Assembly: GCA_934613645.1 (NCBI GenBank)
Contig: CAKTTC010000001.1
Span: 186,001-250,000 of the forward strand
DNA length: 64,000 nucleotides
Reading direction: 5' to 3'
Source of the DNA: an uncultured Opitutales bacterium
Lineage (GTDB): Bacteria > Verrucomicrobiota > Verrucomicrobiia > Opitutales > Intestinicryptomonadaceae
The notes below the pieces were generated by a model that saw nothing but the letters and a program-made list of their open reading frames with translations, ran no database searches and had not been told where the DNA came from. How positions within the stretch are numbered: position 1 is the stretch's first letter; each line of letters opens with the position of its first letter. Of the stretch, positions 53,119 to 62,361 are shown piece by piece. Both the position numbers and the translations under genes were made by a program.

Positions 53119-54657
53119 CTATGCCTTTGCCGTTTCCGTCCAGCGGCGTTCGCGGACGAGAGTTATTTTTATCGGGATTGAACTTGAAATTGTGGCGTCG
53201 ATTTTGTCGCGGATTTTGGCAATCATGTCCTGCGCGCGAACGTCGTCAACCACTTCGGGCGAAACAATAACGCGCAGCTCCTTACCCGCCTGCAACACAT
53301 ACGCGCTTGCGACGCCCTCGAAACCCGCCGCCAAAGCCTCCAGACTTTTCACGCGCCTAATGCAGCCCTCGGTTGCCTCCATGCGCGCGCCAACGCGGGT
53401 GGCGGAAATGGAGTCGGCAATGCGGACTACTGTTGCGTAAATGCTCTCCGCGGGAACTTCGTCGTGGTGCGATTCTACCGCGTTTACAACCACGAAAGAC
53501 TCGCCCGCGCGGCGCAAAAGCTCGGCCCCTGCGCGCGCGTGCGACAAATCGGAATTGGCGGAAGCCTTGCCGATGTCGTGGAAAAGCCCCGCGCGGCGCG
53601 CAATGTCGGCGTCGCAGCCAAGCTCGGCGGCGATGAGCGACGAAAGCTTTGCAACCTCGACCGAGTGCTCAAGCGTATCCTGATTCAGCGAAAGGTGAAG
53701 CGACAGCCGCCCCAACGCCGAAAGAATCTCCTCGGGGACGGAAAGCAGCCCGAGCGACTCCGCCGTTTCCTCGCCCAAAGAAAGCAGGTTCTGGGAAATC
53801 TTCTCCTTGGCGGCGGCTACCGATTGCTCAATAGTTGCGGGCGTAATGCGCCCGTCCGCCACCAGCGATTCAAGCGCGATTTTTGCGATTGCCCTGCGCG
53901 TTGGGTTGAACGAAGAAATCATTACGGTGTCGGGGGAGTCGTCAATTACAAGGGTCGTAGCCGTTTCGGCTTCGAAGGAGCGAATGTTGCGCCCCTCCTT
54001 GCCGATGAGCCTGCCCTTCATGGACTCTTCGGGAATTGCCACGACAGTCGCCGTCGCCGACTGCGGCATTTGGGAGGAAAGCCTCTGCATTGCGTCGGTG
54101 AGGATTCTGCGCGCCGAGGTGTCGATTTCGCGCTTCGACTTTTCCAGAAGTTCGTGCTTGTAGGGGGCGAGAATTTCGTCGCATTTCTTGGCTATTTCGC
54201 GCTTGGCGTCGCGCTCGGCGGCGGCAACGTCGACAGTGGCTACCGACGAAAGCTTGCCGATGTATTCGTCGCGCAAGGTCGAAAGCGATTTGTTCAGCTT
54301 TTCGAACGACTCCTTTTCCGCCCGCGCCCTGTCCTTTTCGAACTTGGCGTTTTCAAGTTCTACCGTTATTTCGGCGAGTTTTTCGTCCTGCTCGTGCTTC
54401 GCCTTTTTGGCAAGCAGAAGCATTTCCTCGTATTCCGCCTTGATTTCGAGTTCGCTTTCCTTGAGAACCATTTTCAGGCGGTTCTGCTTTTCCTCATAGT
54501 TGAGGCGTTCCTGAGTCCTGATTGACTCGGCGTTGGCCTCCATCTTGCTTTTGAGGTTGTTTACGCGCACGAAAAGCGTGACGCACTCGGCAAACAAGCA
54601 CATTGCAAGCAGACCGAGTATTACGGCGTTCCAGTCAAGATCTGAAAAAAACGACAT
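53119..54657 (-). CDS. rny: Ribonuclease Y
   Basis: A 512-residue membrane-anchored endoribonuclease initiating mRNA decay. One N-terminal span (VILGLLAMCLFAECVTLFV) is followed by a long coiled coil (about 30-180), the KH domain with IGKEGRNIRSFE, and the HD domain with LFHDIGKA and the second-half HH of AVESHHDE. The pattern is complete, so it should be active. It sits between an ABC permease and galM with two- and three-base gaps. Confidence 0.95.
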   Translation of the reverse strand: MSFFSDLDWNAVILGLLAMCLFAECVTLFVRVNNLKSKMEANAESIRTQERLNYEEKQNRLKMVLKESELEIKAEYEEMLLLAKKAKHEQDEKLAEITVELENAKFEKDRARAEKESFEKLNKSLSTLRDEYIGKLSSVATVDVAAAERDAKREIAKKCDEILAPYKHELLEKSKREIDTSARRILTDAMQRLSSQMPQSATATVVAIPEESMKGRLIGKEGRNIRSFEAETATTLVIDDSPDTVMISSFNPTRRAIAKIALESLVADGRITPATIEQSVAAAKEKISQNLLSLGEETAESLGLLSVPEEILSALGRLSLHLSLNQDTLEHSVEVAKLSSLIAAELGCDADIARRAGLFHDIGKASANSDLSHARAGAELLRRAGESFVVVNAVESHHDEVPAESIYATVVRIADSISATRVGARMEATEGCIRRVKSLEALAAGFEGVASAYVLQAGKELRVIVSPEVVDDVRAQDMIAKIRDKIDATISSSIPIKITLVRERRWTETAKA

Positions 54658-54660
54658 ACG

Positions 54661-55443
54661 CTATTCTTTCGATATTCCCCACTTTTTTCTGAGGCTGTTT
54701 TCAAGCGGCGAAAACAACGCCTTGTCAACCGCCAAACCTATCACAATAACAGTGAACATAACGCCCATTACCTGATTCATATCGAGCAGTTCGCGCCCGT
54801 AGTGCAACAGCTGCCCCAGCCCGAACCCCGTGAGAATTGTAACGTAGATTTCCGCAGCCATAAGCGAACGCCACGCGAACGCCCACCCCTGCTTCATTCC
54901 GCCCAAAATGCTCGGGAACGAGGCGGGCAAAACAACGTGAATCCAGGTGTGCATTCCCTTCGAGCCCATCGTGCTTGCCGCGCGCAGGTAAATCGGCGGA
55001 ATGTTTTTTACGCCGTGGATTGTTGCCAAAATCATCGACCACACCGTGCCCATTACAACGACGAACAACATCGCCGTTTCCGTCTGCCCGAACCACATAA
55101 TGGCAAGCGGAACCCAGCAGACGCTCGGCAACGCCTGCAAACCGAGCGCGAGAACGCCGAGGGTGTCGTTGCAAACGTTGAAGCGCGCGCAGAGCATACC
55201 CGCGGGAATGCCCACTACAACGCCTATTGCGTAGCCCACAAGCAGACGCTTCATGGTAACTACTATCGCGCTCGGCAAAGACATATCGCAAATGGCGGTT
55301 TTCAGATACCCCGCAACGTCGCTCGGAGCGGGCAGACTGTGCTTTAGCATTCCGAATCCGCCCACGCAAATCTGCCAAACTGCAAGCAAAACAACAAACA
55401 CGCAGACCGAAACCGCCGCGCGCAAAAACTTTTCCCTGTTCAT
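54661..55443 (-). CDS. ABC importer permease, SsuC/TauC type
   Basis: A 260-residue permease with about six spans. The EAA-type cytoplasmic loop, which contacts the ATPase, is in AASTMGSKGMHTWIHVVLPASFPSIL. The family imports sulfonates, taurine, nitrate or thiamine precursors. Its ATG overlaps the ATPase stop (ATGA), indicating coupling. Confidence 0.9.
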   Translation of the reverse strand: MNREKFLRAAVSVCVFVVLLAVWQICVGGFGMLKHSLPAPSDVAGYLKTAICDMSLPSAIVVTMKRLLVGYAIGVVVGIPAGMLCARFNVCNDTLGVLALGLQALPSVCWVPLAIMWFGQTETAMLFVVVMGTVWSMILATIHGVKNIPPIYLRAASTMGSKGMHTWIHVVLPASFPSILGGMKQGWAFAWRSLMAAEIYVTILTGFGLGQLLHYGRELLDMNQVMGVMFTVIVIGLAVDKALFSPLENSLRKKWGISKE

Positions 55444-56240
55444 TCCGCAACCGCCTTTCCGAGACTGTGTTTGAGTGCCGAAGTTATCTTGAGGGCATCG
55501 GCTGTCAAAGCTGGGTCGTTGATGTCGCGCGGGCGCGGCAGGTTGATGTCGAACGTCTCGACGATTCTTCCGGGGCGCGGAGAGAACAGAACAACCCTGT
55601 CGCCCAAGCAGACTGCCTCGCGGATATTGTGGGTTACAAACATAATGGTCTTTTTGCGTTTCTGCCAAATGTCCTGAATTTCGCCGTAAAGCTGCTCGCG
55701 CGTGAGGGCGTCGAGCGCGCCGAAAGTCTCGTCCATAAGCAGGATTCTGGGGTTGGGCGCAAGAGAGCGCGCAAGTGCCACGCGCTGGCGCATTCCGCCC
55801 GAAAGCTCGTGGATAGACGCGTTTGCGAACTTGTCAAGCCCCACCAAATACAGGTAGAATTTTGCCACCTCGCGGCGTTCGGGGTCGGTCAAATTCGGCT
55901 TGAGCTTCAGCCCGAACATAACGTTGTCAATGACGTTCAGCCACGGGAAAAGAGCGTGCTCCTGAAACATAACCATTCTGTCGCGGCCGGGGCCCGCAAC
56001 GGGGTCGGAATCGACGAGGATTTCGCCCGAATCGGGCTTGTCCAAACCCGCAACAAGGTTCAGCAGCGTAGATTTTCCGCAGCCGCTCGGGCCGACCAAA
56101 CAGACAAATTCACCCTCGTTTATGTCCATACTGACGTTTTTCAACGCCTGCACCTTGCCCTGCGCGGACTCGAAAGCCTTCGATACGTTTTTTACCGAAA
56201 GCTTTGCCGTGATGTTTTCAAGTTCTTTGTGTAAACTCAT
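55440..56240 (-). CDS. ABC importer ATPase, SsuB/TauB type
   Basis: A 266-residue ATPase with Walker A GPSGCGKST, Q-loop MVMFQEHALFPWLNV, signature LSGGMRQRVALARSLA, Walker B ILLMDETFGALD and H-loop VTHNI. These are typical for the nitrate/sulfonate/taurine branch. Its ATG overlaps the binding-protein stop (ATGA), and its own stop overlaps the permease start. Confidence 0.93.
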   Translation of the reverse strand: MSLHKELENITAKLSVKNVSKAFESAQGKVQALKNVSMDINEGEFVCLVGPSGCGKSTLLNLVAGLDKPDSGEILVDSDPVAGPGRDRMVMFQEHALFPWLNVIDNVMFGLKLKPNLTDPERREVAKFYLYLVGLDKFANASIHELSGGMRQRVALARSLAPNPRILLMDETFGALDALTREQLYGEIQDIWQKRKKTIMFVTHNIREAVCLGDRVVLFSPRPGRIVETFDINLPRPRDINDPALTADALKITSALKHSLGKAVAE

Positions 56241-57223
56241 TTATAAAAAAGATTTTTTATATCAATCCTGTGTTTGAGAAGCCCGCATTTAAACGCGCTG
56301 TCTACAAAATCCTGCAAGCTTTTTTCGTTTGCAACGGAAGTGAACGTTATGCGCGGCCAAGCCTTTTTGACAAGCTCCATCTTAATGCGTCCGCCCGTCA
56401 ACGCCTGCAATTCGGCGTGGGCAAGCTTTTGCGCCTCTTCGGGATTTTTGTTTATCCAGTCGGTGAGTTCGCGCTGGGCGTCGATAAGTTTTTTGACAAG
56501 TTCGGGGCGTTCTTTGATTATTTTCACGCCCGCCACCAAGACGGTAGTTACGGTGTCTTTTTGCTCGAGATAGATTTTGCCGTCCGCCTCTTCGAGCAGA
56601 CGCGTAACCCACGGTTCGACAGTCCAAACGGCGTCCAGCGCGCCGCGGCGGAAAAGCCCGAGCTGTTCGGGATTGGGAGTCGCAATCACGAACGCGTCGC
56701 CGCCCGTAAGGGTTACGTTTACGCCGTTTTCAACAAGCCACGCCCTGCAGGCAACGTCCTGCGTATTGCCGAGCTGCGGCGTGCCTATGCGCTTGCCTTT
56801 AAAATCCGAAGGCTTTGAAATGCCCTTTGCGGGATTTACCACCAACGACGCCCCGCCGTCGGCAGAGCCTGCAATTATGCGGATATCCTCGCCGCCCGTC
56901 CGCGCGAACGCATTGATTGCGGGGCTTGGGCCTACAAAAGTAACGTCAACCGCACCGGAAAGCAGCGATTCCATCGCGCTCGGCCCCGCATTGAACAACG
57001 CCCATTCAAGCTTCACATCGCCTCCTATGCGCTGTTCGAACCAGCCTTTGCCCTGTCGCGAAAGTTGGTGCGCAACGAGTGCCTGCGCGTGGGAAATGTT
57101 CGGGAAGTGCCCGATTCTGAGGACGGGCTTAGTTTGGGCGTCGGAACAACCGCCAAGCAAGGCAGCCGACACCGCCGCCGCAAAAACGGCAATCTGGTAT
57201 TTGATTTTCATTGCACCGAACAT
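56237..57223 (-). CDS. ABC importer substrate-binding lipoprotein, SsuA/NMT1-like
   Basis: A 328-residue binding protein with lipobox LLGGC. The mature protein begins LRIGHFPNISHAQAL and contains FNAGPSAMESLLSGAVDVTFVGPSPAI, matching the NMT1/SsuA family. KRIGTPQLGNTQDVACRAWL supports a small oxyanion or sulfonate ligand, but it cannot be fixed. An alternative start at 57211 would shorten it by four residues. It is the first gene of the operon. Confidence 0.88.
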   Translation of the reverse strand: MFGAMKIKYQIAVFAAAVSAALLGGCSDAQTKPVLRIGHFPNISHAQALVAHQLSRQGKGWFEQRIGGDVKLEWALFNAGPSAMESLLSGAVDVTFVGPSPAINAFARTGGEDIRIIAGSADGGASLVVNPAKGISKPSDFKGKRIGTPQLGNTQDVACRAWLVENGVNVTLTGGDAFVIATPNPEQLGLFRRGALDAVWTVEPWVTRLLEEADGKIYLEQKDTVTTVLVAGVKIIKERPELVKKLIDAQRELTDWINKNPEEAQKLAHAELQALTGGRIKMELVKKAWPRITFTSVANEKSLQDFVDSAFKCGLLKHRIDIKNLFYK

Positions 57224-57320
57224 AGTATTGTTATTTTTTTTTACAAGTTTTTATTCTCCGTAAACGCCGCCGTATTGACTTGACGATTCCGCAGGAATGT
57301 CCAAGATAATCGGACAGAAT

Positions 57321-57875
57321 ATGTATTATTTCAAACTTTTCACTTTTGCGGTTGCCGCCGCGTGCGTCTCGGCGTGCACTTCCCCCTCCAAAGAGGAGGC
57401 TGCGCGGCGCGACTTCGACAATTCCATTTCTAACGCCAAAAACGAACCCGCCGTTTCCGACGTGATTTTCCGCCGCCTCACCGACCCCGAAACGCGCTCA
57501 ATCTACGAAGTTTTCACGGGGAGGGAATTCGGGCACGGACGCCTTTTCCTGCGCACTAATCCCGAAGACCGCAACGGGCTTTACGCATTCGTGATGTTCA
57601 AAACATACGTTTCGGAAATACAGAAAGACTCTACCGTTGAGCTGTTCATTCAGCCGAAAAACTCTTTCGAGACAAAGAAATTTGTGTGGACAGTTCCCGA
57701 AAACTCGTCGCTTCTTAGGGAAGTCGCCCTCGGGATAACGGGCGCGGACGCGGCGGGCTTGGACGCCGAAAACCTCGCGTGGAAAATCCAAATTAAAAAT
57801 CCCGACGGCGGAATGATTACCCAAAAACAGTCGTGGCTTTGGAGTATCGACACCCCCTCGAAGGAGGAAAAATAG
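57321..57875 (+). CDS. Predicted lipoprotein of unknown function
   Basis: A 184-residue protein starting MYYFKLFTF. The signal ends in the lipobox CVSAC. The mature part is a mixed alpha/beta domain with RRLTDPETRSIYEVFTGREF and an aromatic FVMFKTYVSEI strand; no family is recognised. It begins a plus-strand run of five closely spaced genes (to 61752). Starting at 57297 instead would add residues before the signal peptide. Confidence 0.7.
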   Translation: MYYFKLFTFAVAAACVSACTSPSKEEAARRDFDNSISNAKNEPAVSDVIFRRLTDPETRSIYEVFTGREFGHGRLFLRTNPEDRNGLYAFVMFKTYVSEIQKDSTVELFIQPKNSFETKKFVWTVPENSSLLREVALGITGADAAGLDAENLAWKIQIKNPDGGMITQKQSWLWSIDTPSKEEK

Positions 57876-57887
57876 CGTCGGAATTGT

Positions 57888-58763
57888 ATGGATTCGTCTT
57901 GGGGAAACTACTGCGTAATTGACGGCGCGGAATTTTCGCGGCGCGACTGGCGCGAGACAATCGACGGCGGACAGGCCTTCACTTGGTTCGAAACCGACAC
58001 CCCCGACGAATACTGCGGCGTTTTCTCGGGCGTTGCCGCGCGCGTGCGCCTTGATGAAAGCGGCAAACTACGCGCCGCATTCCCGAAAGACGCCGACCAA
58101 AAAAAATGCGCCTGCGCCCTCGCCGAATACCTCGACACAAAAACCGACTACCGCCTAATCCGCGCCGCCCTTGAAAATTCGGGAGACGAAAATATGCGCA
58201 AGGCGTTGCAACTTTACCCCACTTTGCGCATTTTGCGCCAAAACCCCGCCGAAGCGATAATCGGGTTCATATGTTCTTCGAGCAAGCGGATTGTGCAAAT
58301 AAAGCAGTGTGTGAGGCTGCTGTCGGAAAAATTCGGGGAGGAAATCGGTTGCGGGCTGCACGCGTTGCCGACGTTCGAAACGCTTGCAAACGCCGATTTG
58401 GACGCCATTCTTGCCTGCAAACTCGGCTTCAGGGCGAAATACCTGCTCGATACCGCGCGCAAAATAACCGCCGACAACTTCGACCCCATCGAGCTTCGCG
58501 AAATGGACTACCCCTGCGCAAAAAAATACCTCACTTCACTCTCTGGCGTGGGCGAAAAGGTTGCCGACTGCATTCTGCTTTTCGGCTGTTCGCGGCTGGA
58601 GGCGTTCCCCGTTGACACTTGGATTAAGCAGGCAATGCACGACCTCTACGCCACGGGGCACGACCCGAAAAAAATCAGGCAGTTTGCCGCGCAAAAATTT
58701 CCGCACTACGCGGGCTTTGCCCAGCAGCTTCTTTTTGCCGCAAAACGCAACAACTTTATTTAA
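57888..58763 (+). CDS. 8-oxoguanine DNA glycosylase (OGG type)
   Basis: A 291-residue bifunctional-type glycosylase that removes oxidised guanine. The N-terminal OGG domain starts at DWRETIDGGQAFTW. The helix-hairpin-helix GPD motif is in LSGVGEKVADC, whose lysine matches the Schiff-base residue of OGG1; AFPVDTW carries the catalytic aspartate. The length is close to that of short bacterial OGGs. It is 12 bases after the lipoprotein gene and four before the dehydratase gene. Confidence 0.9.
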   Translation: MDSSWGNYCVIDGAEFSRRDWRETIDGGQAFTWFETDTPDEYCGVFSGVAARVRLDESGKLRAAFPKDADQKKCACALAEYLDTKTDYRLIRAALENSGDENMRKALQLYPTLRILRQNPAEAIIGFICSSSKRIVQIKQCVRLLSEKFGEEIGCGLHALPTFETLANADLDAILACKLGFRAKYLLDTARKITADNFDPIELREMDYPCAKKYLTSLSGVGEKVADCILLFGCSRLEAFPVDTWIKQAMHDLYATGHDPKKIRQFAAQKFPHYAGFAQQLLFAAKRNNFI

Positions 58764-58767
58764 TACA

Positions 58768-59229
58768 ATGAGCGAAACAAAAAAAATCACAAAAGAGCAA
58801 ATTCTGGCGGTTATGCCGCAACAGCCCCCGTTCCTTTTCATCGACGAAGCCGAAATCTGCGGCGACGAAATGACGGCGACCTACACAGTCAAGCCCGACG
58901 AAGTGTTTTTCGAAGGCCACTTCAAGGGCAACCCCGTCTTCCCCGGAACGCTTATGCTTGAGGCTCTCGGGCAGCTCGGCGTGCTGTATCTGCTTACAAG
59001 CGGCAACCCCGAAATAGGCGGAAACGTGGATTCGTCGAAAATCTATTTCATCTCCGCCGACGGCTGCCGCTGCCAGCGCGTGTGCCGCCCCGGGGACGTT
59101 TTCAAAGTGAGGGTGAAAGTCCAAAAACTGCGCCTGCCCGTTGCGAGATTTTCGGCAACAATGTCGGTTGACGGACAAAAAGCCGCCTCGGCGGAATCGC
59201 TCACATTAACATTCGACCTTTTAAAATAA
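58768..59229 (+). CDS. 3-hydroxyacyl-ACP dehydratase, FabZ-like hot-dog
   Basis: A 153-residue hot-dog fold protein. The catalytic His is in EGHFKGNPVFPGTLMLEAL, aligned with FabZ GHF and the following Glu. It dehydrates 3-hydroxyacyl chains for fatty-acid or lipid synthesis. It abuts the ketosynthase-like gene (one base gap). A longer open frame upstream lies inside the glycosylase gene and was rejected. No ACP gene is in the run. Confidence 0.85.
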   Translation: MSETKKITKEQILAVMPQQPPFLFIDEAEICGDEMTATYTVKPDEVFFEGHFKGNPVFPGTLMLEALGQLGVLYLLTSGNPEIGGNVDSSKIYFISADGCRCQRVCRPGDVFKVRVKVQKLRLPVARFSATMSVDGQKAASAESLTLTFDLLK

Positions 59230-59230
59230 T

Positions 59231-60484
59231 ATGAACAACGTTGTAATTACAGGACTCGGTTTTATCACAAGCATCGGCAACGACTACCAAAGCGTTAAAG
59301 ACTCGCTCGTAAACCTCAAAAACGGCATAGAGCTTTACAAACCCTTCGCCGACCCCTCCATTCCCGCCAAGTGCGTGGGCACAGTCAAGGGCTTCGACGT
59401 TTCAAGCTGCGATCAGGAAGACTGGACGTATCCGCCCGAATACAGAGTTAGGCGCGACGTTCTGCGCGGGTTTTCGCCCAACTGCCTGTTCGCCTACTGC
59501 GCAATGAAGCAGGCAATAGCCGACGCCAACCTTTCCGAAGAGGAAGTTTCCAACATCGACACGGGCATTTACACGGCTTCGGCGGGCTCGGTGGGAATGC
59601 TCTACCACAATATGCAGAGGCTCGACACCGTGGGGGCTAACCGCGTAAATCCGTTCGGGATTGTCTCGTCCATTGCGGGAACGCTTTCGTTCAACCTCGT
59701 TTCGGCGTTCAAGATAAAGGGCGCAAGCTGCGGATTCGCCTCGGCGTGCGCAAGCAGCTCGCACGCGCTGGGGTTCGCGGTGAACGAAATCAGAAGCGGA
59801 CGCCAGAAGAGAATGTTTGTTGCGGGCGCGGAAGACGGCGACTACCGAACCCTCCTGCCCTTTGCGGGCATGCGCGCGCTCAGCGTCAACCCCGACCCCG
59901 AAACGGCGTCGAGACCCTTCGACAAAAACAGAAACGGATTTGTCGGCTGCGGCGGCGGCGTTGTAATGGTGATTGAAGACGAACAAACCGCCCTCGCGCG
60001 CGGCGCAAAAATCTACGCGCGCATTGCGGGCTGGGGACAGGCAAGCGACGGCTACAACGTTGCAATCCCGCACCCCGAAGGCGACGGCGTTGTCCACGCG
60101 CTGCAGTTCGCCCTCAAAGACGCAAACCTGCGCCCCGAAGACGTGGAATACATCAACGCCCACGCAACCTCCACGCCAATCGGCGACAAGGCCGAATTGA
60201 AGGCAATCAAAAAAGTTTTCGGCGAAAACGCAAAAACGCCAATCAGCAGCACAAAGGCAATCACGGGGCACGGGTTGTCGCTTGCGGGCGTAATGGAGGC
60301 GGCTTTCTGCGCAATGGCAATGCACGAGGGCTTCACCCCGGGGTCGGCGCACATTTCGGAACTCGACGAAGAGGCGCAGTCGCTCAACGTGATAACCAAA
60401 ACGCTCGACCGCGCGCCGAAAGTAGCGTTGTCGCTCAGCAGCGGGTTCGGCGGGGCGAACACCGCCATTTTCTTCGAAAAATGA
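59231..60484 (+). CDS. Beta-ketoacyl-ACP synthase, FabF-like
   Basis: A 417-residue thiolase-fold ketosynthase. The catalytic cysteine is in SACASSSHA, with histidines in AHATST and KAITGHGLSLAG completing the triad. It condenses malonyl-ACP with an acyl chain. The sequence is divergent from the main FabF in the 30-110 region, so a dedicated lipid role is possible. Its stop overlaps the waaA start (ATGA). Confidence 0.9.
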   Translation: MNNVVITGLGFITSIGNDYQSVKDSLVNLKNGIELYKPFADPSIPAKCVGTVKGFDVSSCDQEDWTYPPEYRVRRDVLRGFSPNCLFAYCAMKQAIADANLSEEEVSNIDTGIYTASAGSVGMLYHNMQRLDTVGANRVNPFGIVSSIAGTLSFNLVSAFKIKGASCGFASACASSSHALGFAVNEIRSGRQKRMFVAGAEDGDYRTLLPFAGMRALSVNPDPETASRPFDKNRNGFVGCGGGVVMVIEDEQTALARGAKIYARIAGWGQASDGYNVAIPHPEGDGVVHALQFALKDANLRPEDVEYINAHATSTPIGDKAELKAIKKVFGENAKTPISSTKAITGHGLSLAGVMEAAFCAMAMHEGFTPGSAHISELDEEAQSLNVITKTLDRAPKVALSLSSGFGGANTAIFFEK

Positions 60485-61752
60485 TTTGGCTTTACAGACT
60501 CCTTTTTCTGCCCGCGTTTTTGGCGATGTTCCCGTATTACGCCCTGCGAATGATTCGCCGCGGCGGCTACGCCAAAGACTTCTCGCAAAGGCTCGGCTTC
60601 ACGCCCAAGCTTCCCCCGAAGACGGCGGGCAAAAAGCGCATCTGGCTGCAGGCGGTGAGTGTCGGCGAGGTTGAGGCGGTTATGCCGCTTGTAAAAAAGC
60701 TCAACGCAACCGACCGCTACGAAGTGGCTATCACGACCACCACAAGCACCGCCTACGCGCTGCTAAACGGCAAATACGCCGCCGACTGCTTTTGGAAGTC
60801 GGTTTTCCCGATTGATTTCTGGCCGTTCAGCGCGGCGACTTGGCGCGCAATAAACCCCGACCTGATTGTCCTAATGGAGGGCGAAGTCTGGCCCGAGCAC
60901 CTGCATCAGGCGGCGGCGCGGGGAGTGCCCGCAATACTCGTGAACGCGCGCCTTTCCGACAGAAGTTTCGGCAGATACTCCAAAGTTGCGGCGGTAGCAA
61001 AAAGAATGTTCGCGCCGTTCGCCGAAATTTGCGTCTCAAACGAAGCCGATATGGAGCGTTTTGCAAAGTTGGGCGTTCCCGCACAAAAAATGACGCTCAC
61101 AGGCAACATAAAGTTCGACACTCCGTCGGTGGGAGTCTCCGCCGAAGAAAAGCTGTCGCTGAAGCGGGAGCTTGGCTTCGCGCCCGACTCTTTCGTGCTG
61201 CTCGGCTCTTCCACTTGGAGCGGCGAGGAAAAAATGCTTGTTAGCGCACTCGAGAAAATCCGCGCCGCGGGAATCGACTGCCGCCTGCTGCTTGTTCCGC
61301 GCCACGCCGAACGCCGCGCCGAAGTAAAGCGCGATATTTCCGCGCTCCCGCATTGCGTGCGCACCGAGCAAAAAACGGCGTCCGAGGGCAACCTAATCTA
61401 CCTTGCCGACACTACGGGCGAACTCAGAATGTGGACGGCAATTTCCGACTTGGCGTTCGTGGGCAAAAGCCTGTTCGGGCACAACGGCGGGCAGTCGCCC
61501 ATTGACGCGGCGGCGGCGGGCGTGCCCATTGTCTACGGCGACAACATGACGAATTTCAAGCTGGTGTGCAAAAAGCTTGAAGCCGCGGGCGCGGCGCGCA
61601 AGGTATTTTCGCCCGAAGAGGCAATAGACGCGCTTGCGGAGCTTGCGATGTCGCCCGAAAAGCGCGCAAAGATGTCGGAAAGCGGCAAACGCTGGCACGC
61701 CGAAAACGAGGGCGCAACCCGCAAAACGCTCGAGATAATCGGGAAATTTTAG
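60481..61752 (+). CDS. waaA: 3-deoxy-D-manno-octulosonic acid transferase WaaA
   Basis: A 423-residue GT-B transferase that adds Kdo to lipid A precursor in the inner membrane. The N-terminal membrane anchor precedes QAVSVGEVEAV, with Glu63 aligned with the catalytic glutamate. EGEVWPEHL and VNARLSDRSF follow. The C-terminal lobe has NGGQSPIDAAAAGVPIVYG. Presence shows that the organism makes Kdo-containing LPS. The coupled FabZ/FabF-like genes may feed its lipid acceptor. Confidence 0.94.
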   Translation: MIWLYRLLFLPAFLAMFPYYALRMIRRGGYAKDFSQRLGFTPKLPPKTAGKKRIWLQAVSVGEVEAVMPLVKKLNATDRYEVAITTTTSTAYALLNGKYAADCFWKSVFPIDFWPFSAATWRAINPDLIVLMEGEVWPEHLHQAAARGVPAILVNARLSDRSFGRYSKVAAVAKRMFAPFAEICVSNEADMERFAKLGVPAQKMTLTGNIKFDTPSVGVSAEEKLSLKRELGFAPDSFVLLGSSTWSGEEKMLVSALEKIRAAGIDCRLLLVPRHAERRAEVKRDISALPHCVRTEQKTASEGNLIYLADTTGELRMWTAISDLAFVGKSLFGHNGGQSPIDAAAAGVPIVYGDNMTNFKLVCKKLEAAGAARKVFSPEEAIDALAELAMSPEKRAKMSESGKRWHAENEGATRKTLEIIGKF

Positions 61753-61808
61753 CTTCCGCAAATTGGTTAAATTGGGCGTGGCGCGCAGGCGGGGAAATCC
61801 GTCCGCGC

Positions 61809-62318
61809 CTAAAATTTGAAGCAAATGCGGCGGTCGCCCACTATCAGATAGAGATTGCGCCCGTCAAGCTCGAGCATTGCCTCGCTCCCCACGGGGACGG
61901 AATCGGCGGCCACAACGCGCACGTCGCCGCGCAAAACAAGCGTGTTAAGCGGCGTTAAAACGGCGCGCTCGCTCCTGAACGAAATTGCGCTTTTGCGCCC
62001 TCTGATTGTCAATTCGAACGGCGACGCCGAAAGCGAAAACGGAATTTTAGTCTGCGCATAGCCAAGCTCGCGCTCGGTCAAATTGGCGGCAAAAACGGTA
62101 ATTTTGAGGTTCTCGAATTCGAGCGATTTCGGCACTGCAACTTTGAAGACCTTTGCGTATTCGCGGACACTCCACGCCGAATAGGCAATGCGGAACGCCG
62201 CCCCGCGTTCGGAAAGGAACGTTTTGTCCATTCGGTCGTCGAACATTGAAATGTCGAACGCCGCGCACGCGCGCGCCGCCGACAACGCAAACAACAAAAC
62301 TGCCGCAAGTATTTTCAT
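61809..62318 (-). CDS. Exported protein of unknown function
   Basis: A 169-residue protein with a signal peptide (cleavage near ACAAF). The rest is strand-rich, with KITVFAANLTERELGYAQTK and SPFELTIRGRKSAISF, suggesting a beta domain. No family is recognised. Its ATG directly follows the T-run of the fabD terminator, so expression by read-through is likely to be low. Confidence 0.65.
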   Translation of the reverse strand: MKILAAVLLFALSAARACAAFDISMFDDRMDKTFLSERGAAFRIAYSAWSVREYAKVFKVAVPKSLEFENLKITVFAANLTERELGYAQTKIPFSLSASPFELTIRGRKSAISFRSERAVLTPLNTLVLRGDVRVVAADSVPVGSEAMLELDGRNLYLIVGDRRICFKF

Positions 62319-62351
62319 AAAAAAACGCGCGCAAACGCCCGTCTGCGCGCG
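62319..62351 (-). terminator. Intrinsic terminator after fabD, ending at the next start codon
   Basis: CGCGCGCA (62326-62333) pairs with TGCGCGCG (62344-62351). On the minus strand the hairpin ends in seven T residues that touch the ATG at 62318. Confidence 0.75.
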
Positions 62352-62361
62352 AAGGCTGATT

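Noticed and set aside
60481..61752. Loss of the catalytic glutamate in WaaA (a Gln in SQRLGF)
   Set aside because: The catalytic glutamate aligns with SVGE at residue 63, which is intact; the Gln lies at a different position.
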